Shown one piece after another: positions 34,733 to 43,655 of a DNA stretch of 64,000 nt. The stretch lies in assembly GCA_947173955.1 (NCBI GenBank), contig CAMWHE010000007.1, positions 1 through 64,000 of the forward strand, read 5' to 3'. The translations under genes and the position numbers were made by a program. The first letter of the stretch is position 1. Every line of letters begins with the position of its first letter. Under the pieces are notes generated by a model. That model made no database searches. It was not told the DNA's origin and saw nothing but the letters and a program-made list of their open reading frames with translations. This DNA is from an uncultured Bacteroidales bacterium (GTDB lineage Bacteria > Bacteroidota > Bacteroidia > Bacteroidales > Muribaculaceae).

Positions 34733-35783
34733 CGTCGGAAAAGTTTGTGAGGAGTGAAGAATCAAGGTGATATAAGATATTGGAGTGAGGTCGCTTTCCG
34801 AGGTTTTCCTCTATCAATTGTCTGACACTGATTACGTCGGAATAGCTCGAAAGCTCGTTGCGCACCACGTCGTAGGGTCGCAAGCCATACGCTCGAAGCG
34901 ACGCATTCCATTTGACCCTATATGTGTTTGGGGTTTCCTGTTCGAATACGGAGGAATCCGTGACGTCAATGCCGGTAGCAATCCCGGCAAACTGCCGGTG
35001 ACGGAAAATCAGCTGCCACCCATAGACCGGATAAGCTATGTCGAGCGGGAGCATATAGCTGTTAAGCTTCCCCACATATGGTCTGACATCATCGAGGCTC
35101 AGTATCGAGTTGATTGCATCAGGATCGCTGAACAGGCCGGTGTTGTAGACCATCAGCACTCCGTGGTCGACCGGTGGCACCGCGCGACTGAGCTGATGCA
35201 GGCGTATCGTGGAGCTCAGCTTCCAGGGAAGACACAGCGACCTGATCTTTTTCTTCACTTCCCGGCACAGGGCGAAATAGCTCTGCTCGGTCGTGCCGGT
35301 CCAGTCGCAGTCGAGCTGCAATGCACCGACATTGGGAAGCCTGTTGTAGCTGCACATATTGGCCACACGCTCCACGATCAGCTCCGCCAGAAAATCCTCA
35401 CGCCCGGCCATATCCCTGAGTGCGTCAAGAGTGATATATACCACAGGCGTAAATTTCAGATCCGACAGGCGCGGATCCGGCACTCCGGCCGAGTCGCATT
35501 CCTGAAACCGCATCGTGGCGTTAGGCACCACGCTCCATCTGTGACTCACATCCTTGACCTTGCAGACATCAAACATCCGCAGATAGATCTGCCCGATATC
35601 GTGGCGCTGAATGAAGTCATATTCCGCCGAATCAAGGCTGAACACAGTCTTCCAGTAGTAGATGGAATTGACAGGCGCTTCCCGCGTAGCTGCGGGCTGT
35701 AAGGATACTTCATGAGAGCAACCCGGCAGCATCAGCGCCGCGAGTGCGGAAAGGGTAAGAATAAAACGATGGATAAGATGCAT
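34710..35783 (-). CDS. Lipoprotein, DUF3142/glycosidase-like
   Basis: A 357-residue lipoprotein: MHLIHRFILTLSALAALMLPGCS has a lipobox with Cys22. The pattern SIYYWKTVFSLDS, then VVYITLDAL, VGALQLDCDWTGTTEQSYFALCREVKKKI, and LSSTIRLHQLSRAVPPVDHGVLMVYNTG looks like a TIM barrel and resembles DUF3142 proteins (glycosidase-like, function unknown). Asp-rich QLDCDW could hold active-site residues. It is the first gene of the pair with the CGPYYDD protein, with a -7 element TACTTTTG at 35801-35808. The DUF3142 link is from pattern memory only. Confidence 0.68.
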   Translation of the reverse strand: MHLIHRFILTLSALAALMLPGCSHEVSLQPAATREAPVNSIYYWKTVFSLDSAEYDFIQRHDIGQIYLRMFDVCKVKDVSHRWSVVPNATMRFQECDSAGVPDPRLSDLKFTPVVYITLDALRDMAGREDFLAELIVERVANMCSYNRLPNVGALQLDCDWTGTTEQSYFALCREVKKKIRSLCLPWKLSSTIRLHQLSRAVPPVDHGVLMVYNTGLFSDPDAINSILSLDDVRPYVGKLNSYMLPLDIAYPVYGWQLIFRHRQFAGIATGIDVTDSSVFEQETPNTYRVKWNASLRAYGLRPYDVVRNELSSYSDVISVRQLIEENLGKRPHSNILYHLDSSLLTNFSDDEIDSIY

Positions 35784-35800
35784 TGCTACTGATTTTTTTA

Positions 35801-35808
35801 CAAAAGTA
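35801..35808 (-). promoter_or_regulatory. -7 element of the lipoprotein/ACGPYY pair
   Basis: Minus-strand TACTTTTG, 17 bp upstream of the ATG at 35783. Confidence 0.65.
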
Positions 35809-35878
35809 GCGCATCCGGAGGCTCAATTAAAGTTTTTCAAGCCCCGTTGTATGAAACCCCTCTCAGAGTGTACAAACT

Positions 35879-36826
35879 CTATTTCCAGACTATAAAATTA
35901 GTATTTTCGGGATATTTGCGGACTCCTCTCAGATTGTATTCCAGAACATCACCGTCGGGCAGACGGACTATACCGTAGCTCTTCGACCCGACAAGATAGA
36001 TGGCCGTAGAGACTCCCATATCCACCATAGCTCCGGAAAACTCGCCGAATGTCAGCTCATTTCGGCTGGCTATCACCACAATCTTTCCGTTGAGCTCGGC
36101 CAGAGCCTTACGCAGCGAGCGTCCCTTGGGCTTGTTCTCAATCACCTGATTGCCGACGACAAGCGGATACTGACGGAAGAAATAGCCGTCAGTCGTCAGA
36201 GCCTGCTCGAAATATTGCGTCACATCAGCCACTCCAAGCGTTATCTTGCCATCGATTATAGCACAGAAACCGGCCTTCGACTGTCCGGTCGATATCAATT
36301 GACCGTGATCGACGAAAGCACTGACGATCTGCCCGTTGTCAGCACGGATATCGGCGGCCTGAAATGCCATCAGCACCGTCGAATCAGCAAGCACGTCGAC
36401 GCCTATGGCAAGCTCCGGGACAGCATCAACCGGGGTATAGACAGTCAGCCGCGCGCCTGCGATCGTCGTGTCGCGCATAGCGATGTAGCCCTTGGGCTCC
36501 TGCGTCACAGGGGTCTTGGAATCGAGCGCCATATCCTCATCATTATCCCGAGAGTCAGTCTCCAGCGAATCAGCAGCTACGAAGCCGCGGTCGCCTGATA
36601 CAGAACCTCCGGTCACTGACGGATATTCCGCATCATCCTCAGCCACCGTGCCACTGCATCCCTTAAGAACGAAAAACAGCACGACCGCAGCAATCACGAC
36701 AAACAGTCCTGCAAGAGCCCCTCTGAGCCTGCGTCCCGAGGAAGACTTCCCCGGCTTGACCGGCTGCGGGCGTGATGAGATGATTCTGATCTCGTCGTCG
36801 TCGATATCGTGTCCTTTATTACTCAT
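35879..36826 (-). CDS. Single-pass membrane protein with phosphodiester-glycosidase-like domain
   Basis: A 315-residue protein with a basic cytoplasmic N-terminus, one membrane helix (about 36-55, LRGALAGLFVVIAAVVLFFVL), an acidic linker (about 60-105) and an external domain. The domain order (IAGARLTVYTP, SAGFCAIIDGKITLGV, FFRQYPLVVGNQVI, GRSLRKALAELNGKIVVIA, FGEFSGAMVDMGVSTAIYLVGSKS) resembles the NAGPA/DUF2233 phosphodiester glycosidase fold. The usual DGG active-site triad at the end of the domain is LVGSKS here, so activity is doubtful. The gene overlaps the upstream LytTR regulator by 8 bp. A sensor role is possible. Confidence 0.65.
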   Translation of the reverse strand: MSNKGHDIDDDEIRIISSRPQPVKPGKSSSGRRLRGALAGLFVVIAAVVLFFVLKGCSGTVAEDDAEYPSVTGGSVSGDRGFVAADSLETDSRDNDEDMALDSKTPVTQEPKGYIAMRDTTIAGARLTVYTPVDAVPELAIGVDVLADSTVLMAFQAADIRADNGQIVSAFVDHGQLISTGQSKAGFCAIIDGKITLGVADVTQYFEQALTTDGYFFRQYPLVVGNQVIENKPKGRSLRKALAELNGKIVVIASRNELTFGEFSGAMVDMGVSTAIYLVGSKSYGIVRLPDGDVLEYNLRGVRKYPENTNFIVWK

Positions 36827-37184
36827 TGCTTATAGATTCAATATATTCCCGCAACGACCTGAGAGCCTCGCGCGACGCCGACTCCTCAAAACGAAATGAG
36901 CGGCCGTCAGACATCACGAGCTTCTGGCGGGCATGATTGATATAGATTATAAACTCTCGATTGACTATCAGACTCTTACCTATACGGATAAACTTATTGT
37001 CGCCGTCAGCCGACTGTTCGGCTATACGTCGCTCAATCTGCCCGAGCTGAAGCGTCAGGTAGTATTCGCTTCCATCAGCCAGACGCACAGCCGAATAGTT
37101 GCCGTCAGCCCTGACGCTGACAAGCGCTTCCGACGGCACGCGCACAAGCTCCGAAGACGTAGCAAACAGCAGATTCCTATCCAT
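36819..37184 (-). CDS. LytTR-domain transcription regulator without receiver
   Basis: A 121-residue protein that is essentially one LytTR DNA-binding domain: LVRVPSEALVSVRADGNYSAVRLADG, YYLTLQLGQIERRIAEQ, and the hallmark FIRIGKSLIVNREFI followed by LVMSDGRSFRFEES. No receiver or membrane segment is present. LytTR proteins bind imperfect repeats upstream of regulated genes. It overlaps the membrane protein gene by 8 bp. The ATG at 37184 lies only 9 bp after a -7 element (37194-37201), so the mRNA is almost leaderless. Confidence 0.87.
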   Translation of the reverse strand: MDRNLLFATSSELVRVPSEALVSVRADGNYSAVRLADGSEYYLTLQLGQIERRIAEQSADGDNKFIRIGKSLIVNREFIIYINHARQKLVMSDGRSFRFEESASREALRSLREYIESISNE

Positions 37185-37193
37185 AGTCGCCTG

Positions 37194-37223
37194 CAAAGAT
37201 ACAACAAAACCCCAAAAGCCAAA
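37194..37223 (-). promoter_or_regulatory. Promoter of the LytTR pair
   Basis: Minus-strand TTTG (37223-37220), an 18-bp spacer and TATCTTTG (37201-37194), ending 9 bp before the ATG at 37184. Confidence 0.7.
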
Positions 37224-37282
37224 ACACATCCCCCGCCAAAATCTCCGTATACTCCAGTCAAAACCGGAGCGACAGGAGAGGA

Positions 37283-38050
37283 TCAGGGCTTATGGGCTGT
37301 GTATATGCTGCAGACTCCGAATGTCATCGGGCGCCATCCGGCATCGGCGAAGCCGGCCTGCCGCATGAGGTCAAGCATTTCTTCTCCCTGCGCGACGGCG
37401 GCAATGCTTTCAGGCAGGTAGCTGTAGGCCCGCACATCCTTGGATACAAGACGGCCGAGCCAGGGTATCATCCGGCTGGTATAGAATTTATAAAGAGGGC
37501 TGACGATGCGTCCGCGCGGTGTCGACAGCTCGACGACACAGAGTGTGCCTCCGGGCCGGAGTACGCGATACATTTCTTTGTAGCCGTCCAGAAGGCAGGC
37601 GAAGTTTCTGACTCCGTAGGCTACGGTTATGCAGTCGAAGCTCTCGTCGGGAAATGGAAGCGACAGGCAGTCGCCCTGACAGAAGGACACGCAATGGGTC
37701 AGGCCGGCTTTCTCTACCTTATGCCGCCCGACTTCGAGCATCTTTTCAGACAGGTCGATACCTACTACCTCGTCAGCCGACGTGTTGCGTGCGAGTTTTA
37801 TGGCGAGGTCGCCTGTTCCGGTCGCGATATCAAGGATGCGGTATGGCTTGCACCTGGCCACCATCCTGACCGCACGCCGCCGCCACAGCTTGTCGATACC
37901 GAGCGTCATGGCGCGGTTCATGAAGTCGTAAGCGGGGGCTATGCTGTCAAACATGTCCCTGACCTGTTCGGTCTTGGGACGTGAGTCGTCGTAGGGATTG
38001 ATAGCCTCGGAGCCTTGGAGACGGCCGGATTTGTGTGAAGAATCTTCCAC
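37283..38050 (-). CDS. menG: Demethylmenaquinone methyltransferase
   Basis: A 255-residue UbiE/COQ5-type SAM methyltransferase for the last step of menaquinone synthesis. The SAM-binding motif I is RILDIATGTGDLAIKLAR, VVGIDLSEKMLEVGRHK is motif II, and FDCITVAYGVRNF and CVVELSTPRG are UbiE signatures. It is the third gene of phoH-purC-menG, 8 bp after purC. An anaerobe using fumarate respiration would need MK, which fits Bacteroidales. Confidence 0.93.
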   Translation of the reverse strand: MEDSSHKSGRLQGSEAINPYDDSRPKTEQVRDMFDSIAPAYDFMNRAMTLGIDKLWRRRAVRMVARCKPYRILDIATGTGDLAIKLARNTSADEVVGIDLSEKMLEVGRHKVEKAGLTHCVSFCQGDCLSLPFPDESFDCITVAYGVRNFACLLDGYKEMYRVLRPGGTLCVVELSTPRGRIVSPLYKFYTSRMIPWLGRLVSKDVRAYSYLPESIAAVAQGEEMLDLMRQAGFADAGWRPMTFGVCSIYTAHKP

Positions 38051-38058
38051 GCTCAGGA

Positions 38059-39012
38059 TTAAGCTTGGAGTTGGTCGAGACAGTCGAGTACGTTGCGCTC
38101 GATGCGCTCTGTGAGATGTTCTTCAGGTGCTTTGACAAATTCGCGGCCGGTGATGTGCTGGTATAGCTCGATATAGCGTTCGCTGACGGAGTCGACGAAT
38201 TCTTCGGTCATCTCGGGGACTTGCTGTCCGGTCTTGCCCATGAAACCGTGCTCGATAAGCCACTGACGCACGAATTCTTTGGATAGCTGACGCTGAGGCT
38301 CGCCCTTCTCGAAGCGTTCCTGATAGCCGTCGGCATAGAAATAGCGTGACGAGTCGGGGGTGTGGATTTCGTCGATAAGTATCACCTTGCCGTCACGCTT
38401 GCCGAACTCGTATTTGGTATCGACGAGGATGAGACCTTTTTCAGCGGCCATCTCGGTACCTTTGGCGAAGAGTGCGCGGGTATATTTTTCCATCTGTGCG
38501 TAATCCTCTTCGGAGACGATGCCCTGTGCGATGATTTCCTCGCGTGAGATGTTCTCGTCATGGCCGGCGTCGGCTTTGGTGGTCGGGGTGATGATGGGTT
38601 CGGGGAATTTCTGATTCTCTTTCATGCCGTCAGGGAGCTTGACTCCGCAGAGCTCGCGTGCTCCGGCAGCATATTCGCGCCACGCGCTGCCTGTCAGGTA
38701 GCCGCGGATGATCATTTCGACTCTGAATCCCTCGCACTTGTAGCCCACGGTCACCATCGGGTCCGGAGTAGCCAGCTTCCAGTTGGGTACGATATCGGCG
38801 GTGGCATCAAGGAATGTGGCGGCTATCTGATTGAGCACCTGTCCCTTGTAGGGAATCCCTTTGGGAAGGATTACGTCGAACGCCGAGATGCGGTCAGTGG
38901 CAATCATGACCATGATGTCATCGTTGATGGTATAAACGTCACGCACTTTGCCGTGATAGACTGCGGTCTGCTTCGGAAAGTGGAAATCGGTGGTTACAAG
39001 TGTCTTGTCCAT
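38059..39012 (-). CDS. purC: SAICAR synthetase
   Basis: A 317-residue phosphoribosylaminoimidazole-succinocarboxamide synthase: CAIR + aspartate + ATP to SAICAR in purine synthesis. Features: [11 protein letters not shown] (ATP loop), [37 protein letters not shown], and [29 protein letters not shown]. The length is that of the longer PurC group. It lies 19 bp after phoH and 8 bp before menG. Confidence 0.95.
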   Translation of the reverse strand: MDKTLVTTDFHFPKQTAVYHGKVRDVYTINDDIMVMIATDRISAFDVILPKGIPYKGQVLNQIAATFLDATADIVPNWKLATPDPMVTVGYKCEGFRVEMIIRGYLTGSAWREYAAGARELCGVKLPDGMKENQKFPEPIITPTTKADAGHDENISREEIIAQGIVSEEDYAQMEKYTRALFAKGTEMAAEKGLILVDTKYEFGKRDGKVILIDEIHTPDSSRYFYADGYQERFEKGEPQRQLSKEFVRQWLIEHGFMGKTGQQVPEMTEEFVDSVSERYIELYQHITGREFVKAPEEHLTERIERNVLDCLDQLQA

Positions 39013-39031
39013 TTAAGTAAATATGATATGA

Positions 39032-40012
39032 TTATTCGTTTTCGGGGTTATGTCCGGTCCGTGTGTCAGGCTTCTGTTCTTTATCGAATGCTTCGTAAGC
39101 CTCGACGATGCGCTGGACGAGCTGATGGCGGACGATATCTTTCTTGCCGAACTCTACTTTTCCGATGCCCGGGATATCGCGGAGGACGCGTAGCGCCTGG
39201 ACGAGTCCGGAGGTGGTGGAGCGCGGGAGGTCGATCTGGGTGATGTCGCCCGTGATTATCATCTTGGCATTCATGCCCAGACGGGTCAGAAACATCTTGA
39301 TCTGATGGGTTGTGGTGTTCTGAGCCTCGTCGAGCACGACGATGGCATCGTTGAGCGTGCGGCCGCGCATGAAGGCCAGAGGTGCGATCTGTATGACGTT
39401 GGTCTCCATATACTCTTTGAGCTTCACGGCGGGAATCATGTCTTCGAGCGCATCATAGAGCGGCTGCAGATACGGGTCGATCTTATCCTTCATGTCGCCC
39501 GGAAGGAAGCCGAGCTTCTCGCCTGCCTCTACGGCCGGACGCGAGAGGATGATCTTACGGACCTCTCGGTTTTTAAGAGCTCTGACAGCAAGGGCTATGG
39601 CCACATAGGTCTTGCCTGTGCCGGCAGGACCGAGAGCGAATGTGAGGTCGTTCTTGAGGAAAGTGTCGACGAGTTTCTGCTGATTGGGCGTACGTCCCTG
39701 GATCGGCTTGCCGTTTATGCCGTAGATGATGACATCGTCCATCTTCATCTGACGCGGCTCGGCGCCCTTGATTATGTCGATGATGACATCCTCGGGCAGC
39801 TTATTGTATTTGGCGCAGTAGGCCTCCAGTTCCTTGATTTTCTTCTCGAAAGCCGCTGTCTCCTCATCGTCGCCTATTACCTTCATCACATTGCCGCGAG
39901 CGGCGATGCGGAGCTTTGGGAAAAGGTTCTTGATGAGCTGCATATTGCTGTTGTTGACACCATAGAAACTGACCGGGTCGACATTCTCGATTATTATAAT
40001 TCGCTCTATCAT
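39032..40012 (-). CDS. PhoH-family ATPase (PhoL-like)
   Basis: A 326-residue ATPase with an N-terminal KH-like region (LFPKLRIAARGNVMKVIGDDEE) and the PhoH domain: Walker A LGPAGTGKTYVAIALA, Walker B IVVLDEAQNTT and the LTRLGMNAKMIITGDITQIDLP block. PhoH/YbeZ proteins act with YbeY in rRNA processing and ribosome quality control (known for relatives). The start codon is only 4 bp after the -7 element, so the mRNA is predicted to be leaderless. First gene of phoH-purC-menG. Confidence 0.92.
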   Translation of the reverse strand: MIERIIIIENVDPVSFYGVNNSNMQLIKNLFPKLRIAARGNVMKVIGDDEETAAFEKKIKELEAYCAKYNKLPEDVIIDIIKGAEPRQMKMDDVIIYGINGKPIQGRTPNQQKLVDTFLKNDLTFALGPAGTGKTYVAIALAVRALKNREVRKIILSRPAVEAGEKLGFLPGDMKDKIDPYLQPLYDALEDMIPAVKLKEYMETNVIQIAPLAFMRGRTLNDAIVVLDEAQNTTTHQIKMFLTRLGMNAKMIITGDITQIDLPRSTTSGLVQALRVLRDIPGIGKVEFGKKDIVRHQLVQRIVEAYEAFDKEQKPDTRTGHNPENE

Positions 40013-40016
40013 GACG

Positions 40017-40024
40017 CAAAGTTA
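40017..40024 (-). promoter_or_regulatory. -7 element of phoH-purC-menG
   Basis: Minus-strand TAACTTTG ending 4 bp before the ATG at 40012. With the usual 4-bp distance to the start point, transcription begins at or next to the A of the ATG. Confidence 0.7.
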
Positions 40025-40099
40025 GGTATAAGTTGGATATTATGATATACTTTATTAAAGTTTTAGACTGAAAAAATGTTTACCCCTATGAAAAAGTAT

Positions 40100-40107
40100 T
40101 AACTTTG
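40100..40107 (+). promoter_or_regulatory. -7 element of the esterase-DUF3078 operon
   Basis: TAACTTTG, 42 bp before the ATG at 40150, back to back with the phoH promoter. Confidence 0.65.
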
Positions 40108-40149
40108 TAGTCATAATAATCACATTTTTCTCACTCCAACAGTTCAGAT

Positions 40150-40980
40150 ATGAAAAAAATACTCCTGTCACTCCTTACGGTCATAGCTGCGGCAACCACC
40201 TGCATGGCCAAACCCGCTCAGGCAGACACCCTGCTCCTCAGTTCAAAATATATCGACCCGGCGATGAAGGTCGTAGTCGTCAAGCCCGACGGGTATGCAG
40301 AAGCGGTCAAGGCCGGAAAGCGATTCCCGACCGTCTATCTGTTGCACGGCTTCAGCGACGACTATCGCTGCTGGCCGTCAAAGACACAGCCCGCGCTCGA
40401 CTCGCTCGCCACTCACTGGGGGATGATATTCGTATGCCCCGACGGACGTGACAGCTGGTATTTCGACGCCAAGGACAATCCGAAGATGCAGATGGAGTCA
40501 TTTATCACCCGCGACCTTGTACCCTACATAGATTCAAACTATGCCACCAAAGCCGACGCGCAGCACCGCGCCATCACCGGACTCTCGATGGGCGGCCACG
40601 GAGCCCTCTGGCTCGCCATGCGCCACAGCGATATCTGGAAATCGGCCGGCTCGACCAGCGGCGGAGTGGACTTCACCGCCCTGCCTCAGTATATCCGCGT
40701 ATGGAAGATCGACCGCGCATTGGGCGACGACCCCGCCGAATGGGCCAGCCATACCGTCATGTCGCTCGTCCCGACACTGAAACCCGGACAGGTCAATATC
40801 ATCTTTGACTGCGGCAACAAGGACTTCTTCGCCGATATCAACGAAGCTCTCCACCAGGCGCTCCTCAAAGCCGGCATTCCCCACGACTATATCTCACGCC
40901 CAGGCTCGCACACACACACCTACTGGCGCAACGCCATCCTCTATCAGCTCCAGTATTTCAACGAGCAATTCAAAGACTGA
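40150..40980 (+). CDS. Secreted esterase D/feruloyl-esterase-like hydrolase
   Basis: A 276-residue alpha/beta hydrolase of the putative-esterase (esterase D, CE1-like) family. The signal peptide is MKKILLSLLTVIAAATTCMA. TVYLLHGFSDDYRCW forms the oxyanion hole region, GLSMGGHGALWLAM carries the nucleophile Ser, and the final RPGSHTHTYWRNAI carries the catalytic His; DCGNKDFF may hold the Asp. CE1-like enzymes release hydroxycinnamates or acetyl groups from glycans. The next gene follows after 45 bp. Confidence 0.88.
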   Translation: MKKILLSLLTVIAAATTCMAKPAQADTLLLSSKYIDPAMKVVVVKPDGYAEAVKAGKRFPTVYLLHGFSDDYRCWPSKTQPALDSLATHWGMIFVCPDGRDSWYFDAKDNPKMQMESFITRDLVPYIDSNYATKADAQHRAITGLSMGGHGALWLAMRHSDIWKSAGSTSGGVDFTALPQYIRVWKIDRALGDDPAEWASHTVMSLVPTLKPGQVNIIFDCGNKDFFADINEALHQALLKAGIPHDYISRPGSHTHTYWRNAILYQLQYFNEQFKD

Positions 40981-41025
40981 CTTTAAAAAATAATTATAAA
41001 TACCGCCAGCAACCAACTACCTCCA

Positions 41026-42540
41026 ATGAAACACGGCAAACTGTATCTCGCTACACTTGCATCCATGATGCTCGCAACGTGGCTCCCCGCTTCCGCTCAA
41101 AGCGTCATTCCTCTCCCTCCCGCAACCGTCACCCCGCTCGATGCCGACACACTCGTCAGCGAGACGGAAGTATATACGATAGGCGATCTGATCGAATCAG
41201 CCGACAAGGCTGAAACGGCCGACGAGGCTACTCTGACCTCCGCCGAAGAAATTGCCGGCGAGAGCATGGAAGCGGAGCCGGTCGATCCACTCGCCGACTT
41301 TCCCGAGCGCCTTGCCGCCGAAAGAGAGAGACTCGAACAGCCCCTCGAAACCGACACATCGATCGATGTCAGCGATCAGCTTCTGCCCGACCTCTTCTAT
41401 CTGCCGGTCGTCTACAAGCCATATGACATCAACCTCACATCACCCTACGGCGACGTATTGACCCCGGCTGCTCCACAGCCCAAATCGCTCGGTAACGAGC
41501 TCAACTGGGTCAACTCGCTTCTGACGCGCCATCAGGATATGGAAGCCACCATACAGCAGTTTGCCGTGGCTTATCCCTGGACAGTCAGATACAATCTCGA
41601 AAACCTCCCCGAAGTACCCAAACGCTACTATGCGGCCATCGACCCAAAGACAGCCACCATCACCGTGCGCGAACTCAATCCCGACATGGCGGCAGCCACT
41701 TCGGACATCACTCCGGGCGAGATCAAGAAAAAACACTGGCTGCACACTTTCAACGGCTCACTCCACTTCTCGCAGGCCTATATATCTCCCAACTGGTATC
41801 AGGGCGGCAACAACAACCTCAACCTCATCAGCGATCTCAAGTGGAATGTCAAGCTCAATCCGGCCTATCACCCCAAGCTCCTGTTCGAGACAACCGTACA
41901 GTACCGTCTGGCAATCACAAACGCGCCTGACGACTCCCTGCGCAGCTACAGCATAAGCCAGGATCTGTTTCAGGTCAACTCCAACTTCGGTCTGAAAGCC
42001 TCCAACAACTGGTACTACTCAGCCTCCCTCCTCTTCAAGACGCAGCTGCTCAACAATTACCCCACCAACGGCCGGAAGCCCAAGGCCTCGTTCCTCTCTC
42101 CCGGCGAACTCAACATCGGTCTCGGTATGACATACTCCAAGACATATCCCAAAGGCTCGCTCAATGTCTCCATCAACCCGCTCTCATATAACCTGAAGAT
42201 GTGTCTCAGCTCGCGTGTCGACGAGACTACCGTAGGCATCAAGGAGGGACACAAGTCCGTGAGCCAGTATGGTTCGAATATCGAGGTGAAATTTGACTGG
42301 AAGCTGGCTTACAATATCAAGTACGCCACACGAATCTACGCCTTCACCAACTATTCCTACCTTCAGGGCGACTGGGAAAACACACTTTCGTTTGATATCA
42401 ACCGCTTCCTATCCACTCAGATATTTGTCCACCTGCGCTACGACTCGTCGACCAAGCGTCTGCCCGACACGAAGTGGCATACCTGGCAGCTCAAGGAAAT
42501 ACTCAGCTTCGGCTTTACCTACAATTTCAGCACCATCTAA
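41026..42540 (+). CDS. DUF3078-type outer-membrane beta-barrel protein
   Basis: A 504-residue exported protein. Signal peptide MKHGKLYLATLASMMLATWLPASAQ, then a low-complexity acidic stretch (about 45-110) rich in Asp, Glu and Ala, and from about residue 245 a beta-rich region beginning HTFNGSLHFSQAYISPNWYQGGNNNLN, the hallmark of DUF3078. Alternating aromatic strands continue to the end (LKEILSFGFTYNFSTI), with a C-terminal aromatic/Ile as in outer-membrane barrels. Function unknown. It is the first of a run of four secreted-protein genes with gaps of 3-20 bp. Confidence 0.82.
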   Translation: MKHGKLYLATLASMMLATWLPASAQSVIPLPPATVTPLDADTLVSETEVYTIGDLIESADKAETADEATLTSAEEIAGESMEAEPVDPLADFPERLAAERERLEQPLETDTSIDVSDQLLPDLFYLPVVYKPYDINLTSPYGDVLTPAAPQPKSLGNELNWVNSLLTRHQDMEATIQQFAVAYPWTVRYNLENLPEVPKRYYAAIDPKTATITVRELNPDMAAATSDITPGEIKKKHWLHTFNGSLHFSQAYISPNWYQGGNNNLNLISDLKWNVKLNPAYHPKLLFETTVQYRLAITNAPDDSLRSYSISQDLFQVNSNFGLKASNNWYYSASLLFKTQLLNNYPTNGRKPKASFLSPGELNIGLGMTYSKTYPKGSLNVSINPLSYNLKMCLSSRVDETTVGIKEGHKSVSQYGSNIEVKFDWKLAYNIKYATRIYAFTNYSYLQGDWENTLSFDINRFLSTQIFVHLRYDSSTKRLPDTKWHTWQLKEILSFGFTYNFSTI

Positions 42541-42546
42541 AGCCGG

Positions 42547-43155
42547 ATGCGCCGCCTCATAGCCATAATCCTGCTGGCCGTTGCCGTCTCCACCCGGATA
42601 CAGGCGGCGGCCGCATGGGATGACATGGTGCCGGCTCACTCCCTCATTGTGCCGGGCTACGGTGATGCCGACTCCGTCAAAGCCCGTCTGAAAGCCACCC
42701 CCATGCGCCATATCGAAGGCCTATGGCAAATCGGAGCCGATCAGGCCGTGATAGCCATCGAGCTATGCACTGATCCGGCCGTAGCCCTTCCCGGCGCAGA
42801 AATCTATCAGCTGACTATCGTCGAGGCTCCACGTCCGTCGATCGCCCCGGGAACTGTATTCGGATATGCCGCACCTTCGGGGCGTGCCAACACCTACGAT
42901 GCACGCATTTACACCACATCACTGCGCTCCCGCCTCGGAAAACCGGATAAATTTACACTTACATTATCCGCCGACGACAGCCATCTCTCTGTCACCCGCG
43001 CAAAGAAGCAATGGAAGCTGCTCATGCGCCAGACATTCCACTTCCTGATGCGGATAGGCCTCTACGCCGATCCGTCTGCCGAGCGCGATATCGACGGCAT
43101 GACACGCATATATCCCGCCTCGACCGGCAAGCCGGCCCAACCCGTCTACCTCTGA
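42547..43155 (+). CDS. Secreted hypothetical protein
   Basis: A 202-residue protein with a signal peptide (MRRLIAIILLAVAVSTRIQA). The mature part is alpha/beta with VIAIELCTDPAVALPGAEIYQLTIVEAP and a C-terminal MRIGLYADPSAERDIDGMTRIYP. Not recognised. It lies 6 bp after the DUF3078 gene and 3 bp before the next secreted protein. Confidence 0.7.
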   Translation: MRRLIAIILLAVAVSTRIQAAAAWDDMVPAHSLIVPGYGDADSVKARLKATPMRHIEGLWQIGADQAVIAIELCTDPAVALPGAEIYQLTIVEAPRPSIAPGTVFGYAAPSGRANTYDARIYTTSLRSRLGKPDKFTLTLSADDSHLSVTRAKKQWKLLMRQTFHFLMRIGLYADPSAERDIDGMTRIYPASTGKPAQPVYL

Positions 43156-43158
43156 TCT

Positions 43159-43635
43159 ATGCGCTACATTCTCGCCATCATATTGTCACTATCCCTTCTG
43201 ACCGCCCAGGCTCGCAGGCAGAAGACCACAATAAAGGGCTCTCCCATCGAAGCATCGGGCCGAAGCGCATCAGAGCAGACAGTGCCCTGTGACACGATTA
43301 CCTCAGGCCTTGATTATATTATCGCCATGGCCGGATACGACAAACCGCTGACAGCCGCACGCGAGACACTGCACCTGACAAACCTGTCAGCTACCGACAC
43401 CATTACATCCGTCACGCTTGAAATAACCTATCTCGACCGGCAGAACCGCCAGCTTCACAAGCGACAAGTGGCACTCAACGTCATGCTCCCGCCCGGCGAG
43501 ACCACCCTTGCCGGCTTCCCGACATGGGACTCCCAGCGCTCATTCTACTATATCCTGAGCGTCAAGCCACGCCGGCAGGCCACTCCATACAGCGTAGCTA
43601 TCACTCCCCTGTCGGCAACCGTCACTCCCCGCTGA
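43159..43635 (+). CDS. Secreted FxLYD-like hypothetical protein
   Basis: A 158-residue protein with a signal peptide (MRYILAIILSLSLLTAQA). The mature part (ETLHLTNLSATDTITSVTLEITYLDRQNRQLHKRQVAL, VMLPPGETTLAGFPTW) has the shape of an Ig-like FxLYD domain, in which an ITYLD-like strand follows a Thr/Asn-rich turn. The match is weak. It is cotranscribed with its neighbours. Confidence 0.68.
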   Translation: MRYILAIILSLSLLTAQARRQKTTIKGSPIEASGRSASEQTVPCDTITSGLDYIIAMAGYDKPLTAARETLHLTNLSATDTITSVTLEITYLDRQNRQLHKRQVALNVMLPPGETTLAGFPTWDSQRSFYYILSVKPRRQATPYSVAITPLSATVTPR

Positions 43636-43655
43636 TCCGATTTAACACAAAATCT

